Assembly (NCBI GenBank): GCA_015039315.1
Contig: WIDE01000127.1
Span: forward strand, 48,599-89,587
DNA length: 40,989 bases
Direction of reading: 5' to 3'
From: Clavulina sp. PMI_390
Taxonomy: Eukaryota; Basidiomycota; Agaricomycetes; Cantharellales; Hydnaceae
Position 1 is the stretch's first letter. Each line of letters begins with the position of its first letter. A program made the position numbers and the translations under genes. Positions 10,109-20,847 of this stretch are shown here, in pieces. The notes under the pieces were generated by a model, which was not told the origin of the DNA, searched no databases, and saw nothing but the letters and a program-made list of their open reading frames with translations.

Positions 10109-12044
10109 TCAATAGCTCCCGTTTCCATTCCCGTTCCTCTCTAGACTCAAGAACCCTCGCAGAGCACCACCCACATTCCCAATATCAATCAAGAACGTGT
10201 CATGGCCCCACACACCACCGAGCTCATAATAGCTCACGTTCGTGTTACCAGCCATCTTGAGCGCAGCGCTTAGCTCGCGCTGCTGGTCCACAGGGAAAAG
10301 GATATCGCTCTGCACGCCGAGGACGAGCGTCGGGATGGACTCGAGTGGCTTGAGACCCGCCGCGAGCGACGTGAGGTAGGGAGCTTGCAAGTGCGGTGCA
10401 GGTTCCGTGCGACCCTTTCGTACGGGTGTCTCTTCGATTGGTGTGCCAGACGAAGAAGAGATGGCGGCAGCTGTGCCGTACGTGGGCTCCACACCCAGCT
10501 CATCGAGCGCCTCCTTCGTCATATCGAACAGGTCCATCGCCTTGCTCACGTAAATGAGCGAGTTGGCATCGTACTTGAGGCAGAACGCCTCGCCCTGGTG
10601 GTCCAAGTAGGTCTCGATCAAGAAATCGGGGCACAGCATGGGCGCACGCGGATCGGGGCGTCCCGTCGCGGGGTTGATTTCGGCTGCCGCCGCTTTTCTC
10701 GAGTTGGCCGAGTCCGTGCGGAAGTTACGTCCAAAGCGCTGGTCCCATTCGGGGCCCGAACGATACGTGAACGTAGCGATCTGTCGCGCAAGCTTCATGC
10801 CCGTGTGTGGTGGCAGTCCGTCGTAATAGAAGCCGCGATTCCAGTTGGGGTCAGCCATGAGCACTAGCCGTCATCCAACCCAAGCATAAGTGAGCGAGCG
10901 CAGGGTGAGATAGATACGGGAAATGGGCCCGAGGCGCCGATGGAATGAAAGAAGGAAATGAAGGATGAGTCAGTTATGAAAAGACGATTCGACGGCGGGG
11001 AAATGCGGCCCCGGAGATTCCGAGAAGTAAAAGGTCCGAGGGAAGAAAAAATAACATACCGCTTCGTTGGGCATAACGCATAGCGATCGAGCTAGGGCTG
11101 CTGCGAGCTGTCCCACTGATGCTTGCAATCTTACCTACACGGTCTGGGTGCAGCCTAGACCGTAGGAGTCATTAGAATTGGGCATATAATTTACTCATGA
11201 AACGAACGCAAAGATAGAGCGAAACTCACCAAGCGGCTGCCAGACTGGACATGCCACCCATACTCGATCCGACACTTGCATACAGCTTCTCGATGCCCAA
11301 ATGATCAATCAACTTCCACTGCGCCCTCACGATATCCCAAATGCTTAGCACAGGGAAGTTCGTCCCGTACTCGCTGCCAAGTCCATCCGCATCCCCAGCA
11401 GCAGGGTTGTGTGAGCTAGGTCCCGTCGAGCCATAGCACCCACCAAGCACGTTCGTGCAAATGATGAAGAACTGGTCGGTGTCAAGGGCCTTTCCGGGTC
11501 CAATGAACTTCTCCCACCAGCCGGGTGCTGGGTTCAGTTCCGTGCTAGCGGCATGCGAAGATGCGGAGAGGCCCGTGTGCAACAGGATGACGTTCGATTT
11601 CGTCGCGTTCATAGTGCCCCATGTTTCGTACGCAATGTCGAATTGGGGGAGGGGGTTGGACGGGCTGTAGATGAGTGGGAAAGGCTCCTTGTAGTGGAAG
11701 CGTTTATACTGAGAGGGATTGGGACGGCCGTATGCCGGCTCTGGACCACTGGTCGATGGATCTTTGGACGCCGCGGAAGTGATGACTGGACCGGAAGGAG
11801 CACCAGCCTGAGCCATGCTCTGAAGGATGCGCTCTTCACGGTCAGAGTGTGAATCGACGCAAGGGAAGATGGGTGAAGTAGGAGGCACCGCGGCGGTGGT
11901 CTCAGCAGCAGCATTGGGTGAGGTCGAAGATGTGGCCACAGAGGCACGGACAGGACGTGCTGTTGCGATGGAGCGGGTACCAGCAGTACGCTGGACTATT
12001 TTAAGGAGGCTCGCAGACGTTCTTAGAGATCTCATGGCTGACAT
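10109..12044 (-). CDS. Mitochondrial MetX-family serine/homoserine O-acyltransferase (CysA-like)
   Basis: Three exons: 12044-11230, 11154-11060 and 10863-10109, giving 554 residues. It is an alpha/beta-hydrolase that transfers an acyl group from acyl-CoA to the hydroxyl of homoserine or serine, the activation step for sulfur assimilation into methionine or cysteine. Residues 1 to about 45 are rich in Arg, Ser and Ala and lack acids, a mitochondrial presequence type. The core begins near [20 protein letters not shown]. The nucleophile elbow is GSSMGGM with Ser261; Asp490 (GVQSDILFP) and His514 (WGHDTF) complete the triad. The motifs [30 protein letters not shown] and [12 protein letters not shown] resemble the Aspergillus CysA-type serine acyltransferases more than classic Met2, which usually has HALTG. 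So serine is the likelier substrate, by inference. Start 12044 is chosen because the presequence begins there; 12035 is also possible. An in-frame ATG at 12242 would add 66 unlikely residues. Confidence 0.9.
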
Positions 12045-13494
12045 TGCGAGCGCCGGCGCTGGGTTCGTCGGGAGAGGCACAGACGACGCGCCGCCATTTC
12101 CTAGAGGCTTAAGATTGCGCAATCTATGGGTCACGTGCAACCTCCCACGGCGGGCACATCCTGAAAGTCCCAAGATGATTTCCAGCCCCCCAGGTACTTT
12201 TTCGCTGACTAAGAACAGCATGAAAGGAATTCGGCCAATCATAAGGTTCGGATCTGGTCTGGAACCCTATTGTAGTGCCGGGTACAGAAGTTTTTTTTGG
12301 TAGATCCGCCAGGTGACCGCATAGGACAGCTCGCTCGCTTGACGTCGTTACCAATTTCGGTCAGGCTCGCTATTTCATGACTGATCATATCCGCGGGCGA
12401 GCTGCTGACAATGGCAATGTTAAATATGGGAATTAATATCAAGTCTCTGTAGTATGCACCGTACGACACTCGCTGGTGTTCTCTCGTACCAAGTGGGCCG
12501 TTGTTCTGGCGACACTGGAATGCTCCGCATATATATTCTTCTTTGCGCCGTGCTCTGTGACCGAAAAGCGTCTGACAAAGCCTAAGCATATCTCATCTGT
12601 GATGATCAGCTCTGAGTGGCGTACTCTCGGCACCGTCTCCGTCTGAATCGCCACCTCCACATCCCTCAATGCGAACTGTGGTCATTCGTGGTGTAACCCT
12701 ACGGGGCTCGGAGGCAAACTCGTCAACTTATGGATAGTTCCGTGCCGTTGAGGACTCCTCATATGCACCCGATGTCCCATCGCCATTTATCTGGGCTCGA
12801 CAACTACTCAGCAACGCATCGTCCCCATAAGCATGTCCTACCTACACTGTTTGGAACTTCGAGAGCCGACCGAACTATCTAAACTCCATGTCTTTGTCAA
12901 CGGTCAAACCCGTGGCTCCATACTAGGCGGAACGCTATGGCGCTTCGCCTCTCTCTCGGCTCACCTTAAACTTCATCCACTTTTGGATTGGTAACTCGTC
13001 TAAGGGGTAGTTACTGAATAATTCCTGGAGAAACAGAGCGTAGTCTGGGATATGTGGATCAAGCAGTAGACTATCTCCCAAACGACCGAATCACTGTAAG
13101 TCAAAGTTTCGCAATAATCTTAGGATGTTCGCTTGTTTCACTACCAATGTTTATTACTTTTTCCCTTTTGTGTACAATCTGGTAGGAACTACTTGGGAAC
13201 TTAGTAATGGCAAAGTGGGCATTTCATGGATCTCTCTATCGTGTGCCATTCGTGCAGATCAACAAACTGATAGAATATGGCATGCGAACTCTGGCGGAGA
13301 TTGCTCTCTCGACGTGCGCACAGGTTGTAATGAAGCATGTATACGCAAAGACCTAGCCAGCACGGTTCAGGTCCGAAGCGACTCCAGACGGACGAGAGTA
13401 GGTTCGATCGACACACTGTGGGGTATGTCGAGGGGAATCGTTACTAGGCACTTGTTCAGCTCGCTAGGAGCTGATGCAGTGGCCTTCTATGCGA
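12045..13494. other. Divergent upstream region between MetX-type gene and NLR1
   Basis: The two genes point away from each other and share about 1.6 kb. Small frames on both strands show no family features. From about 12.95 kb rightwards the sequence aligns with DNA upstream of NLR2 and NLR3. For example, blocks around 13040-13080 and 23310-23380 share the ending ACTATCTCCC. This marks the approximate left edge of the NLR segmental duplication. Confidence 0.5.
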
Positions 13495-13519
13495 CTTTCC
13501 AAATCCGGCTTCCTCTGCC
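13495..13519 (+). promoter_or_regulatory. Conserved upstream block of NLR1
   Basis: A 25-bp block starting CTTTCCAAATCCGGCTTCCT lies 140 bp upstream of the NLR1 ATG. It matches the block at 32355-32379 with one difference and that at 23791-23815 with two, amid much more diverged flanks. A shared promoter element is inferred. No known factor site is claimed. Confidence 0.55.
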
Positions 13520-13634
13520 GTCAGCCACGCTTGCTTATGTTAGCTAAGGCTTAGAGCCTCGTGCCTTATCCCGTCCCACGGCGTGTTGGACACCCTGGGA
13601 AATCGTGACAGACACCGCGCCATATCTGACGTTG

Positions 13635-16600
13635 ATGTCCCTCGCGCTTCCAGCCGGTGACGACCATGATGGGACTCTTAAGGTTTTATGGAAGGAAGCC
13701 GTTTGCGAATTCGAAGAATCCTCGAGAAAGTCCCTAAACGATCCCGCCCTATCTGAAATATTTGGCAATGATCTAACAAGCGAATCGATCGATCATGCTC
13801 TGGTCAAGTGTGGTGTGGATCTCAAGAAGTTTCGCAACAGAGGATCATTTGTCCTCAATATCCTGAAACCATTCCTTGACACGTTCAAGGCTGTCATTGA
13901 CCCCGTCGGAGATGTCGTAGAAAACGTGAGCTATCTATTGACTCTAATTCGAATGCCTCCGACTCATAAATCATGAACCTCCCCAAGGCTGGTGTGCCGG
14001 GTGGGGCAGTAATATTTGCTGCAGTTGGGCGCTTACTCGAGGTTCGTGCTTGTTACTCCTATCAGCAATAGTAAATAAGCTCAGCGACCACTTAGGCGAT
14101 CCAAGGCGTCTCCAAACACTATGACGACTTGGCCGAAGCCCTGATCCAGATTCACGGCATGCTATCTCGTGTCAAAATTCTTTGTACTGCAGACGCCATT
14201 GGACCTGATCTTCGTAAGCTGTGTGTCGAGACGTTATCCCAAGTCCTTGTCATCATCTCGCACTTTGTAAAATACTGTGAGGCCGCACACTCTAAGCGAG
14301 CATCCAAAGTGATGAGCGCTCGTCTAGGTGAGCCTTTCTGCCCATTCTCATGCAAGTCTGATCTATTGATGGTATATCAGGGGATGCGTTTAAGTCACTG
14401 ACCGGGACAAGCAAAGCCCAGGCTGCTTTCGCAGAGCTCAGACGCTTGATCAGCGAGAGCGATCTGCTCATAAACGCTCAGACGTTAGCTGTGGCTACAC
14501 AAAGTACGCAAACGGATCAATTTCGCGATGGCATATATTGAAGTCTCTTGCGGGGCTCAGTCCACAATCTGCAAAGTGCGGATTCTTAATTTCAATTTTC
14601 TCTGGTATGATTACTAATGAACTAACAGGACTGCAGCTCATCTTTGACAAGATCGCGCCCACGAACTCCAGTCAGAACCAGGATGAACGACTCGAACAGG
14701 GGAAGGTGGTTCCTGATCATGCGAAATGGCTTTTCACCTCGGAGCTGTTTATCGATTGGCTTGACACCTCCAATGGCTTCTTCTGGGTCTCAGCTAATGG
14801 TATGCTGCGCTCGACAATGTTGTCTGTGTGGCTGCGCTGACAAGAACATGAAGCTGGTGTGGGAAAGAGTGTTTTATGGTGTGATTGTTCTCCTGGTGAT
14901 GTTTGGCTGGCCCGCGACTCACTATTTCGAATTCCTAAGCGCGGAAGTGATTAAACATCTTCAGGAGAGCTCTTTATCATCAAAAGCGGCCATTGCGTAC
15001 CATTATTTCGACTATCGGGTGCCCGATAAACGCTTATACGACAAATTCCTTGCATCCATCATAACTCACTTCAGCGATACGTCATCCGAATGCGAAAAAG
15101 TTCTCCTGTCTGCCTTTTCGCAGACGCGCATTCCGACAGATGTATCAAGGACCAAACTTGAGGCTGTCGTGAAGTCCATGCTAGCCACCAGTGGCTCAAA
15201 GTTCCTTGTTGTTGATGCGCTGGATGAATGCATGAAAGAGGGTGATAATCGAGAGCTGCTTCTTTCCTATCTTGAAGGTCTTGCGAAGCATCTGGTGCCT
15301 CAAAGCGGAAGCCTCCGCATATTTGCCACCAGCCGTCCGTTGCCTGATATAGAGCGCGCACTCTGGCGTAGCCACAACAAGACCGCCACTCATCGATTAC
15401 AGCTTGGAGAGCAGCCTGACCATCAAACCACACTGAGGAGCTACGTTCATCTCAAACTACATGGAAAAGACTTTGAAGACTCTGACTGGTCGCCCAGCTT
15501 CAAGGAGGGGGTCGCGAGCACATTATTTAACAAGTCTCAATCCATGTCCGTTGGTTCCATTCTCGCATGGATTATTTGTGGAATCTAATGGTTTTTTTTG
15601 TGCGTGCTTTTAGGTTCCTATGGGTCAAGCTCCAGGTTAAACGTCTGGAAGGCTCGACACAGACGGAAGCAAGTGAGATCCTGCTGGACCTCCCTGTGGA
15701 TGTGGCAGCAACATATACTCGAATTCTTAGCGAGGTTGATAAGCAGCGCCAGTATACCGTTCGTGCGGTGCTTGAGTGCATTATTGCTGCAAATTTTGAT
15801 GGCCACTCTCTATCTCCATTACAAATCCAAGAGATACTACGGTTTAACCTGAGGCCTACCCAAAATAGGCCAAAATCCTTGTTCGTCGGACTCGATCATC
15901 AAAAGGCTGGAGCGCAAGCTACACTTCCTGAACGCAATGTTGACATTTCCAAATATCTCCCTAGTGCTCTTCTCCACCTGAAGGAAAATGGAGGCATACA
16001 ATTCATTCACTTCACGGTGCAAGAGTACCTCCTCTCACCGCCTCAGTCCGAAGATGACCCCCGTCATCACTTCGGCACTTCTCTAAAAGACGCAACTTCA
16101 ACCTACCTCCTTGTGTTACTCAGTGCGCTTGACACAATGAACGCCGGCTCCGTCCCCGCTCTCACGCGCTATGCTGATCAATCCTGGTACATTCATACAC
16201 CATCAGCCCTAGCTCAGGACGCATCAACAAACGCTCTGGAGCACTTTCTCAACCCAAATTCTCAGTCCTTTCATGATTGGATTGAGAGAAGATACAAAGA
16301 TCTTGATCTTAAGGCGTATAGAGAGGGCAATGCATCTCCTTTCCAACATGATCATCCAATCCATTGGGCTGTCCGCATGGGTTCGCTGGCCCAAGTGGAG
16401 CGCCTCTGTCAGCTCAACCTGGAGAACAAAGAGAAGCCTCACTCGGATATCCGCAACATGTATGACAGTCTCAACTGGACCCCTCTGTGTTGGGCCGCTG
16501 TCTGTGGTCATCTTGAGATATTCACTTTCCTTTTGGAGAGAAATACATCCTGGATCCACCAGCATGTTGGCCCGTTCCGTGATCAATCTGGGGATAAGAG

Positions 16601-17303
16601 AGAAAAAACCACAGTCTTGAACATTTTATTGTGTACAGACATTAATTCGCTCAGCATCCCCGGTGTGCAAATCACGGATAGCACGCCTTTTGGATGGCCA
16701 TTACAGCCCCTTTACTCGCTATACAACATGAACCCACAATCAGTCACTATGGCAAAAGTGCTCTTGGACAGCGTCACAAATTCAACAGCGATTGAACTAC
16801 TATCAGCATGTGATGCATCCGGCTACACCCTACTCCTGCGAGCTTTCCAGATCCCATGCTACTGGGAGCACCATAATTGGCTCTTGAACCTCATCAGAGT
16901 CTTGCTGTCCAAAGGCGCCAATTCTTTTGCAAAAACCAAGCAGGGCGAGGGCATTGCCCACGTTGCTTGCCGCTGTAACAATGCGTGGATACTTCCTGCG
17001 CTGATGGAAGAGATCACAATTGACATAAATCTCAGTAGTGAGAGTGGTTGGACACCCTTGCATGTTGCTGTGGAAGGGGCCGTGTATGATGTTGAAACTC
17101 TGCTGAATGCAGGTGCAGATCCCAATAAATGCGACAACGAAGGGGACGCGCCACTTGATGTGGTTGTACAGAAAATCGCTTACTATGAGAATGCTGCCCC
17201 CCGTAACGTGGATGAACGCTGGGTGGTGCGGGAGAGGGAGAAGCGTACACTGCTTGAAAGTCATGGTGCACGACTGCACTCTCAAGCGCGCAATGAAAAT
17301 TAG
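13635..17303 (+). CDS. NLR1: Goodbye-NACHT-ankyrin STAND protein
   Basis: Nine exons: 13635-13925, 13988-14041, 14096-14327, 14381-14503, 14561-14575, 14629-14799, 14854-14878, 14940-15545, 15614-17303; 1068 residues. Residues about 12-190 resemble the fungal STAND N-terminal Goodbye domain (LWKEAVCEFEESS, KKFRNRGSF, AVIFAAVGRLLEAIQGVSKHYDDLAEAL). The NACHT follows: Walker A SANAGVGKS (Lys300), Walker B FLVVDALDEC (392-401), ATSRPLPDIE near 433, a helical/winged-helix region and FIHFTVQEYLLS. From about residue 753 come degenerate ankyrin repeats (HPIHWAVRMGSL, LNWTPLCWAAVCG, SGWTPLHVAV, LLNAGADPNKCDNEGDAPLDVVV). Such proteins are intracellular nucleotide-switched receptors linked to fungal non-self recognition and cell death; a specific role here is inference. 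The start is the first ATG in frame, aligned with NLR2 and NLR3. All splice sites and the frame are intact. The first Walker A glycine is replaced by Ala. Confidence 0.9.
14561..14575 (+). other. 15-base exon of NLR1
   Basis: Exon 5 encodes the linker between Goodbye and NACHT domains (I-H-N-L-Q, split codons at both ends). It was found by matching the 15-base exons of NLR2 (24857-24871) and NLR3 (33406-33420), which sit between acceptor and donor sites at the same phase. Confidence 0.75.
14854..14878 (+). other. 25-base exon carrying Walker A of NLR1
   Basis: Exon 7 encodes the end of the P-loop, A-G-V-G-K-S-V-L plus part of Cys. It lies between a 54-bp intron and a 61-bp intron with donor GTGTGA. 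Matching 25-base exons lie at 25149-25173 and 33696-33720. Confidence 0.8.
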
Positions 17304-20300
17304 CAGTCCATTTACGCCCCATTATATAGATCCAGCTGATCTCATTTATCCAAAAAGATCCATCTATCTCACGACTCGTGAACCAATCTGATACGTGTAT
17401 TGACAAAAGTGTCGAGTCGTAACATAGAGAAAAACACCACGTAGGCAACGCGTACTGGAGCGCGGACAAAAAGCGAAAATTACTGAATCAAGAGAGAAAG
17501 CACTGAGCAAGATCGGGATTGAGGATGGACTATACACAACAGCTCTGCATGCAGTTCTATAGGAGTGAGAGTGAACTGGAAATGATGACGATACAAGGCA
17601 GCAGTCATGTGCTGTCACCATATTGAATGGGGCTGATCAAGAAGACCCGGAGAGGAAGTATGGCAGATGCTCAATCCCTATCGCTACATTGTTAATAACT
17701 AGAAAGCGCACTGATAGAACATGAGGGGAACGGATCCCCTCCTAGTGCGTGATCAAAAAATATTCCTGTCTCTTGGAGAGAGGGAGAAGGAGAAAGAGCG
17801 TGGTCTGTTGGAGTCATTAATTTTCTTGCACGATGACTCAGAGATACTCAAAGAGATGATGGTGAGGGTTAGAGTGAAATAAAAGAATTCCTCTATAGCG
17901 AGAACAGGAGCAGCAGTCACAAGAGACAGCACTTCTTTGTCGTCAGCAAAATCAACCACATCGTGATACTCATAATATGATACAGAGTGAGAGAAGGAGA
18001 GAAGGAGAGGGAATCCGACTGACTCATATGTGCACATGGCAGCCACTGCGTTCGCCATTGGGTGGTTCACTAGCCTCTTCACACGTATTCGCACATAAGC
18101 GTATGGACAGGATCACAAATGGAATCACTGTTGTTGGTAGCGCGCATGACGATTGGGGGACAATCAAGGGGGGGATATAAAGTGTGTTTGTGTGCTGCAC
18201 TCTTGATGTGAGGCGTAGAGCACTAAAGAAGACTAGGGTGCAACCAAAGGAGAACGTCCGGGGAGTATGATTGAATACTAGAATGTACGGTGCTTGCGAA
18301 ATTATATGCTTCACAAATACTAAAGAGTTAGTTCACTATTATTCCGGTGCTTAGAGGGGTTTTGACCTGATCATGAAGTGCAATCAAGAGCTTGTGGACA
18401 ATGTGAAGAGTGGACATCCGGAAGACGCTAATGATGAACCCACGACGCCGCGTTGCAACTGCATATAGTCATACCACATTCCTCGCGGCTGTGAAGTACA
18501 ATTTTACTTGCTGGAACGCTCTAGCATCATATAAAATTCTTGTTACATCATCAAAGTAGACTGTGTGCGACTGTGGCAGATGTGATTCGTGCTAGGGAAC
18601 TTTTCCGTTTTGATGATTAATCCACTCCCTTTGATATTTTTGTTATGCTTGAGTTACGCTTGCAGCTAAGCCAGTAGAAGCTACTCTCAATATCCAGTCA
18701 TAATTTGCAACATTAATTCTGGATCTTCATTCGTTCGGGATGATTTTTTGGGAAAGGCTCATGCGATGGGATGAATATGAAAGGAAAAGGTACAGACGTT
18801 CAAGACCATGCTGTGGGCTGGGAAGATATGGCGTCAAGGGTGGCGCGGTGCAGCAAATTTATTAGAGCTTTGGGCACTGTGATTAGATCTATATCGCAAA
18901 AGTTTTTGATTTATATAATTCGGAAAGCTCTCCTTTGACAATCACAATCGATGATTGAATGGTATGTTGCGCAAGCATGATGCACTTCACAAATTCAGTG
19001 CATCACCGGGAAGAGCAAAGCTCTAGCGTAAAACGGATGACACCGCAACGCGCAGTTAGCTTAGAGTTTAAATTTGTCTGTGAGGAATTTGGCTGCACGA
19101 TGTGGGTGTTACTGAATGCTAGCTCAAGGTGCTCAACTTGATTGGAAGACTTGAGCTTCAAACCCGTCTCTAAAGCATGCCAAGCTGGTGATCATGACGA
19201 TTGCAATTCTAAGTCACCTCAGATATCACATATGTTGCGATTTATTGAATATTCAAGCAAGGAGACTCTGGGGCAGGGCCAAAGATGAAGAGCGAGGAAC
19301 AGGTGCGGAATGTATCAACTCCAAAGAAGGATTAATGTGATCAAGTTTGAATTATGAAGATATTTGATATGTATGATGCAGACGATGATCCCGGAGTGAA
19401 TTTTGATTAATGATGCGTATCTACGTGAGGGTACATGATGCCTAAGTATCATAGGAAGCCAGCTGGGCGATCATGTGGAGGGTTTAGGGAATATTGATGA
19501 AATGTTCGTTTATACGTTTCAAGCAAGTGCGGACCACCTCCTAGAAACATTATAGCGCAGGAATTGTCAGCAAATCAGTTAAGCTAATCATAAATGGCAA
19601 TCAAACCTTAGTACTGCAACCATCTCCAGGTCATTCTATTGGAAAGACGTAGTGCCTTCTGTGATCGCGGACTAATTGGCCTAATCGATCGGGCCGACAC
19701 GTTACCGGGAGGTATGGGGAGTAAAAATGGGATATAATGAGCCGGAGGGAAGCAATCGTTGTGTCATGAGCGCGGCGCCAAATGTGAGTAGCCGATGAAC
19801 GGCAAAGGCAGTCGCGGTACTCACAGGGCTGGCTTGGGATCCCATCATATACGCGAGCCATCTGGTATAGGGTGTGGATATCAGAGAACGATAGCCATGC
19901 TTTTCAACGCGGCAATCACTGGGCTCACCTTCAAGTATCCTGAGGGCGGCAAATGGGGCCCACACGGCTACGAATGGCCGCCTCAACGTAATAAAAGCTA
20001 TCTTAGCATCAAAGGATCGGTTAGATAGCATCTAATGCACGCAGGATGGTGGGAGGAGGATGGGGAGAACCAAGCGCGGAATGTGACAGTAACAGGCGGA
20101 GCAGTATGGCGGGCACGACCACCATGAGCGAGCCAATCAGCTTCCGGTCGTTCTTCCCGCTCTTATATTGTCTAATGTGGCCCGCCCCTGCGCCTCTTCT
20201 TGCCCGGAGTAGGTGAATGTTGTTTCCAGCGTTTGGTATATGCAACGAACAGGCTTAGGGAAGGTGGAAGACCATTACAAGCGCGCATGCTAGAGTGAGT

Positions 20301-20837
20301 TTGAGGGACAGCACGATGTAGACAATGATGATGGTGATAATGATGAAGGGGCGTTGTCTTGAACAAACGGCGTGTATGGATTGCTCTGGGGGGAAAGGAG
20401 GATAGAAGCTGTGCTGGACAGTGGAAATGGTCTGGATTAGTGGGTCGTTGTGGGTGAAAGAGATGGTGAAACGACGCGGTATGGGGCACAACCCAGCGCG
20501 ATATGAGAGCTGAGAGGAAAGCAATGAATGAGAGATCGTCGCTAATCACGATATAGCCGGCCCTTCTCCTCTCCTTGTTTTATGTCCTGCTTGGAGAGCG
20601 TTGGAGATATTGCAGGGAAGCTGGCGACAGTTATGTTTTGTTCGGTTGGGGTATAGATGCGTGAACCGAAGTGGGGGGCTGACTGGACCAATCAAGGCCA
20701 GGGAGCAGACGGACATGCAGTAAAAGCGCTTCGATTTAGGAGCGCTCTTAAATGGCTTGAACTATATGCGATACGACCTAATGTCAAGTTGACTTTTTTT
20801 GAGGAACTGGAGAAGCTTGCTCAAAGGGCCTTGAACA
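17304..20837. other. 3' flank of NLR1 and unit-1-specific extra DNA
   Basis: Bases 17304 to about 17750 align loosely with the flanks after NLR2 (27604-28000) and NLR3 (36128-36400), so they belong to the duplicated unit. Purine-rich low-complexity DNA lies near 17980-18015. From about 18.47 to 20.42 kb is AT-rich DNA without a counterpart in the other units. It holds two overlapping minus-strand frames at 19631-20031, one of 109 codons, with no family resemblance. A minus-strand frame at 20255-20524 encodes one strongly hydrophobic stretch (FIIITIIIVYIVLSLKLTLA), so a membrane-protein remnant is possible. I do not call a gene. Confidence 0.45.
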
Positions 20838-20847
20838 ATGTTCGCAT
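20832..20847. repeat. Near-palindromic motif, copy 1
   Basis: TTGAACAATGTTCGCA contains 5-bp arms (GAACA and TGTTC) around one base. It recurs exactly at 28908-28923 and 37622-37637, in the same order relative to each NLR gene. On the plus strand it would be a start codon context (ATG TTC GCA). On the minus strand it encodes CEHC in all three. Its role is not known. Confidence 0.6.

Noticed and set aside
10385..10867. 160-codon plus-strand frame
   Set aside because: Antisense shadow of exon 3 of the MetX-type gene, whose GC-rich codons leave the opposite strand open.
12045..12242. 66-residue N-terminal extension of the MetX-type protein
   Set aside because: In frame, but the extension contains acidic and hydrophobic segments unlike a presequence, and the typical mitochondrial start follows at 12044 or 12035.
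11827..12303. 158-codon plus-strand frame
   Set aside because: Antisense to exon 1 of the MetX-type gene and its 5' region; no family features.
13605..13634. Earlier start of NLR1 at 13605
   Set aside because: That codon is GTG; the first ATG is at 13635 and aligns with the starts of NLR2 and NLR3.
14644..15588. NLR1 as two separate genes, one ending near 15588 and one beginning near 15567
   Set aside because: Conserved exons with GTCYGT donor and phase-2 junction (AT plus G gives Met before FLWV) join them in all three paralogues.
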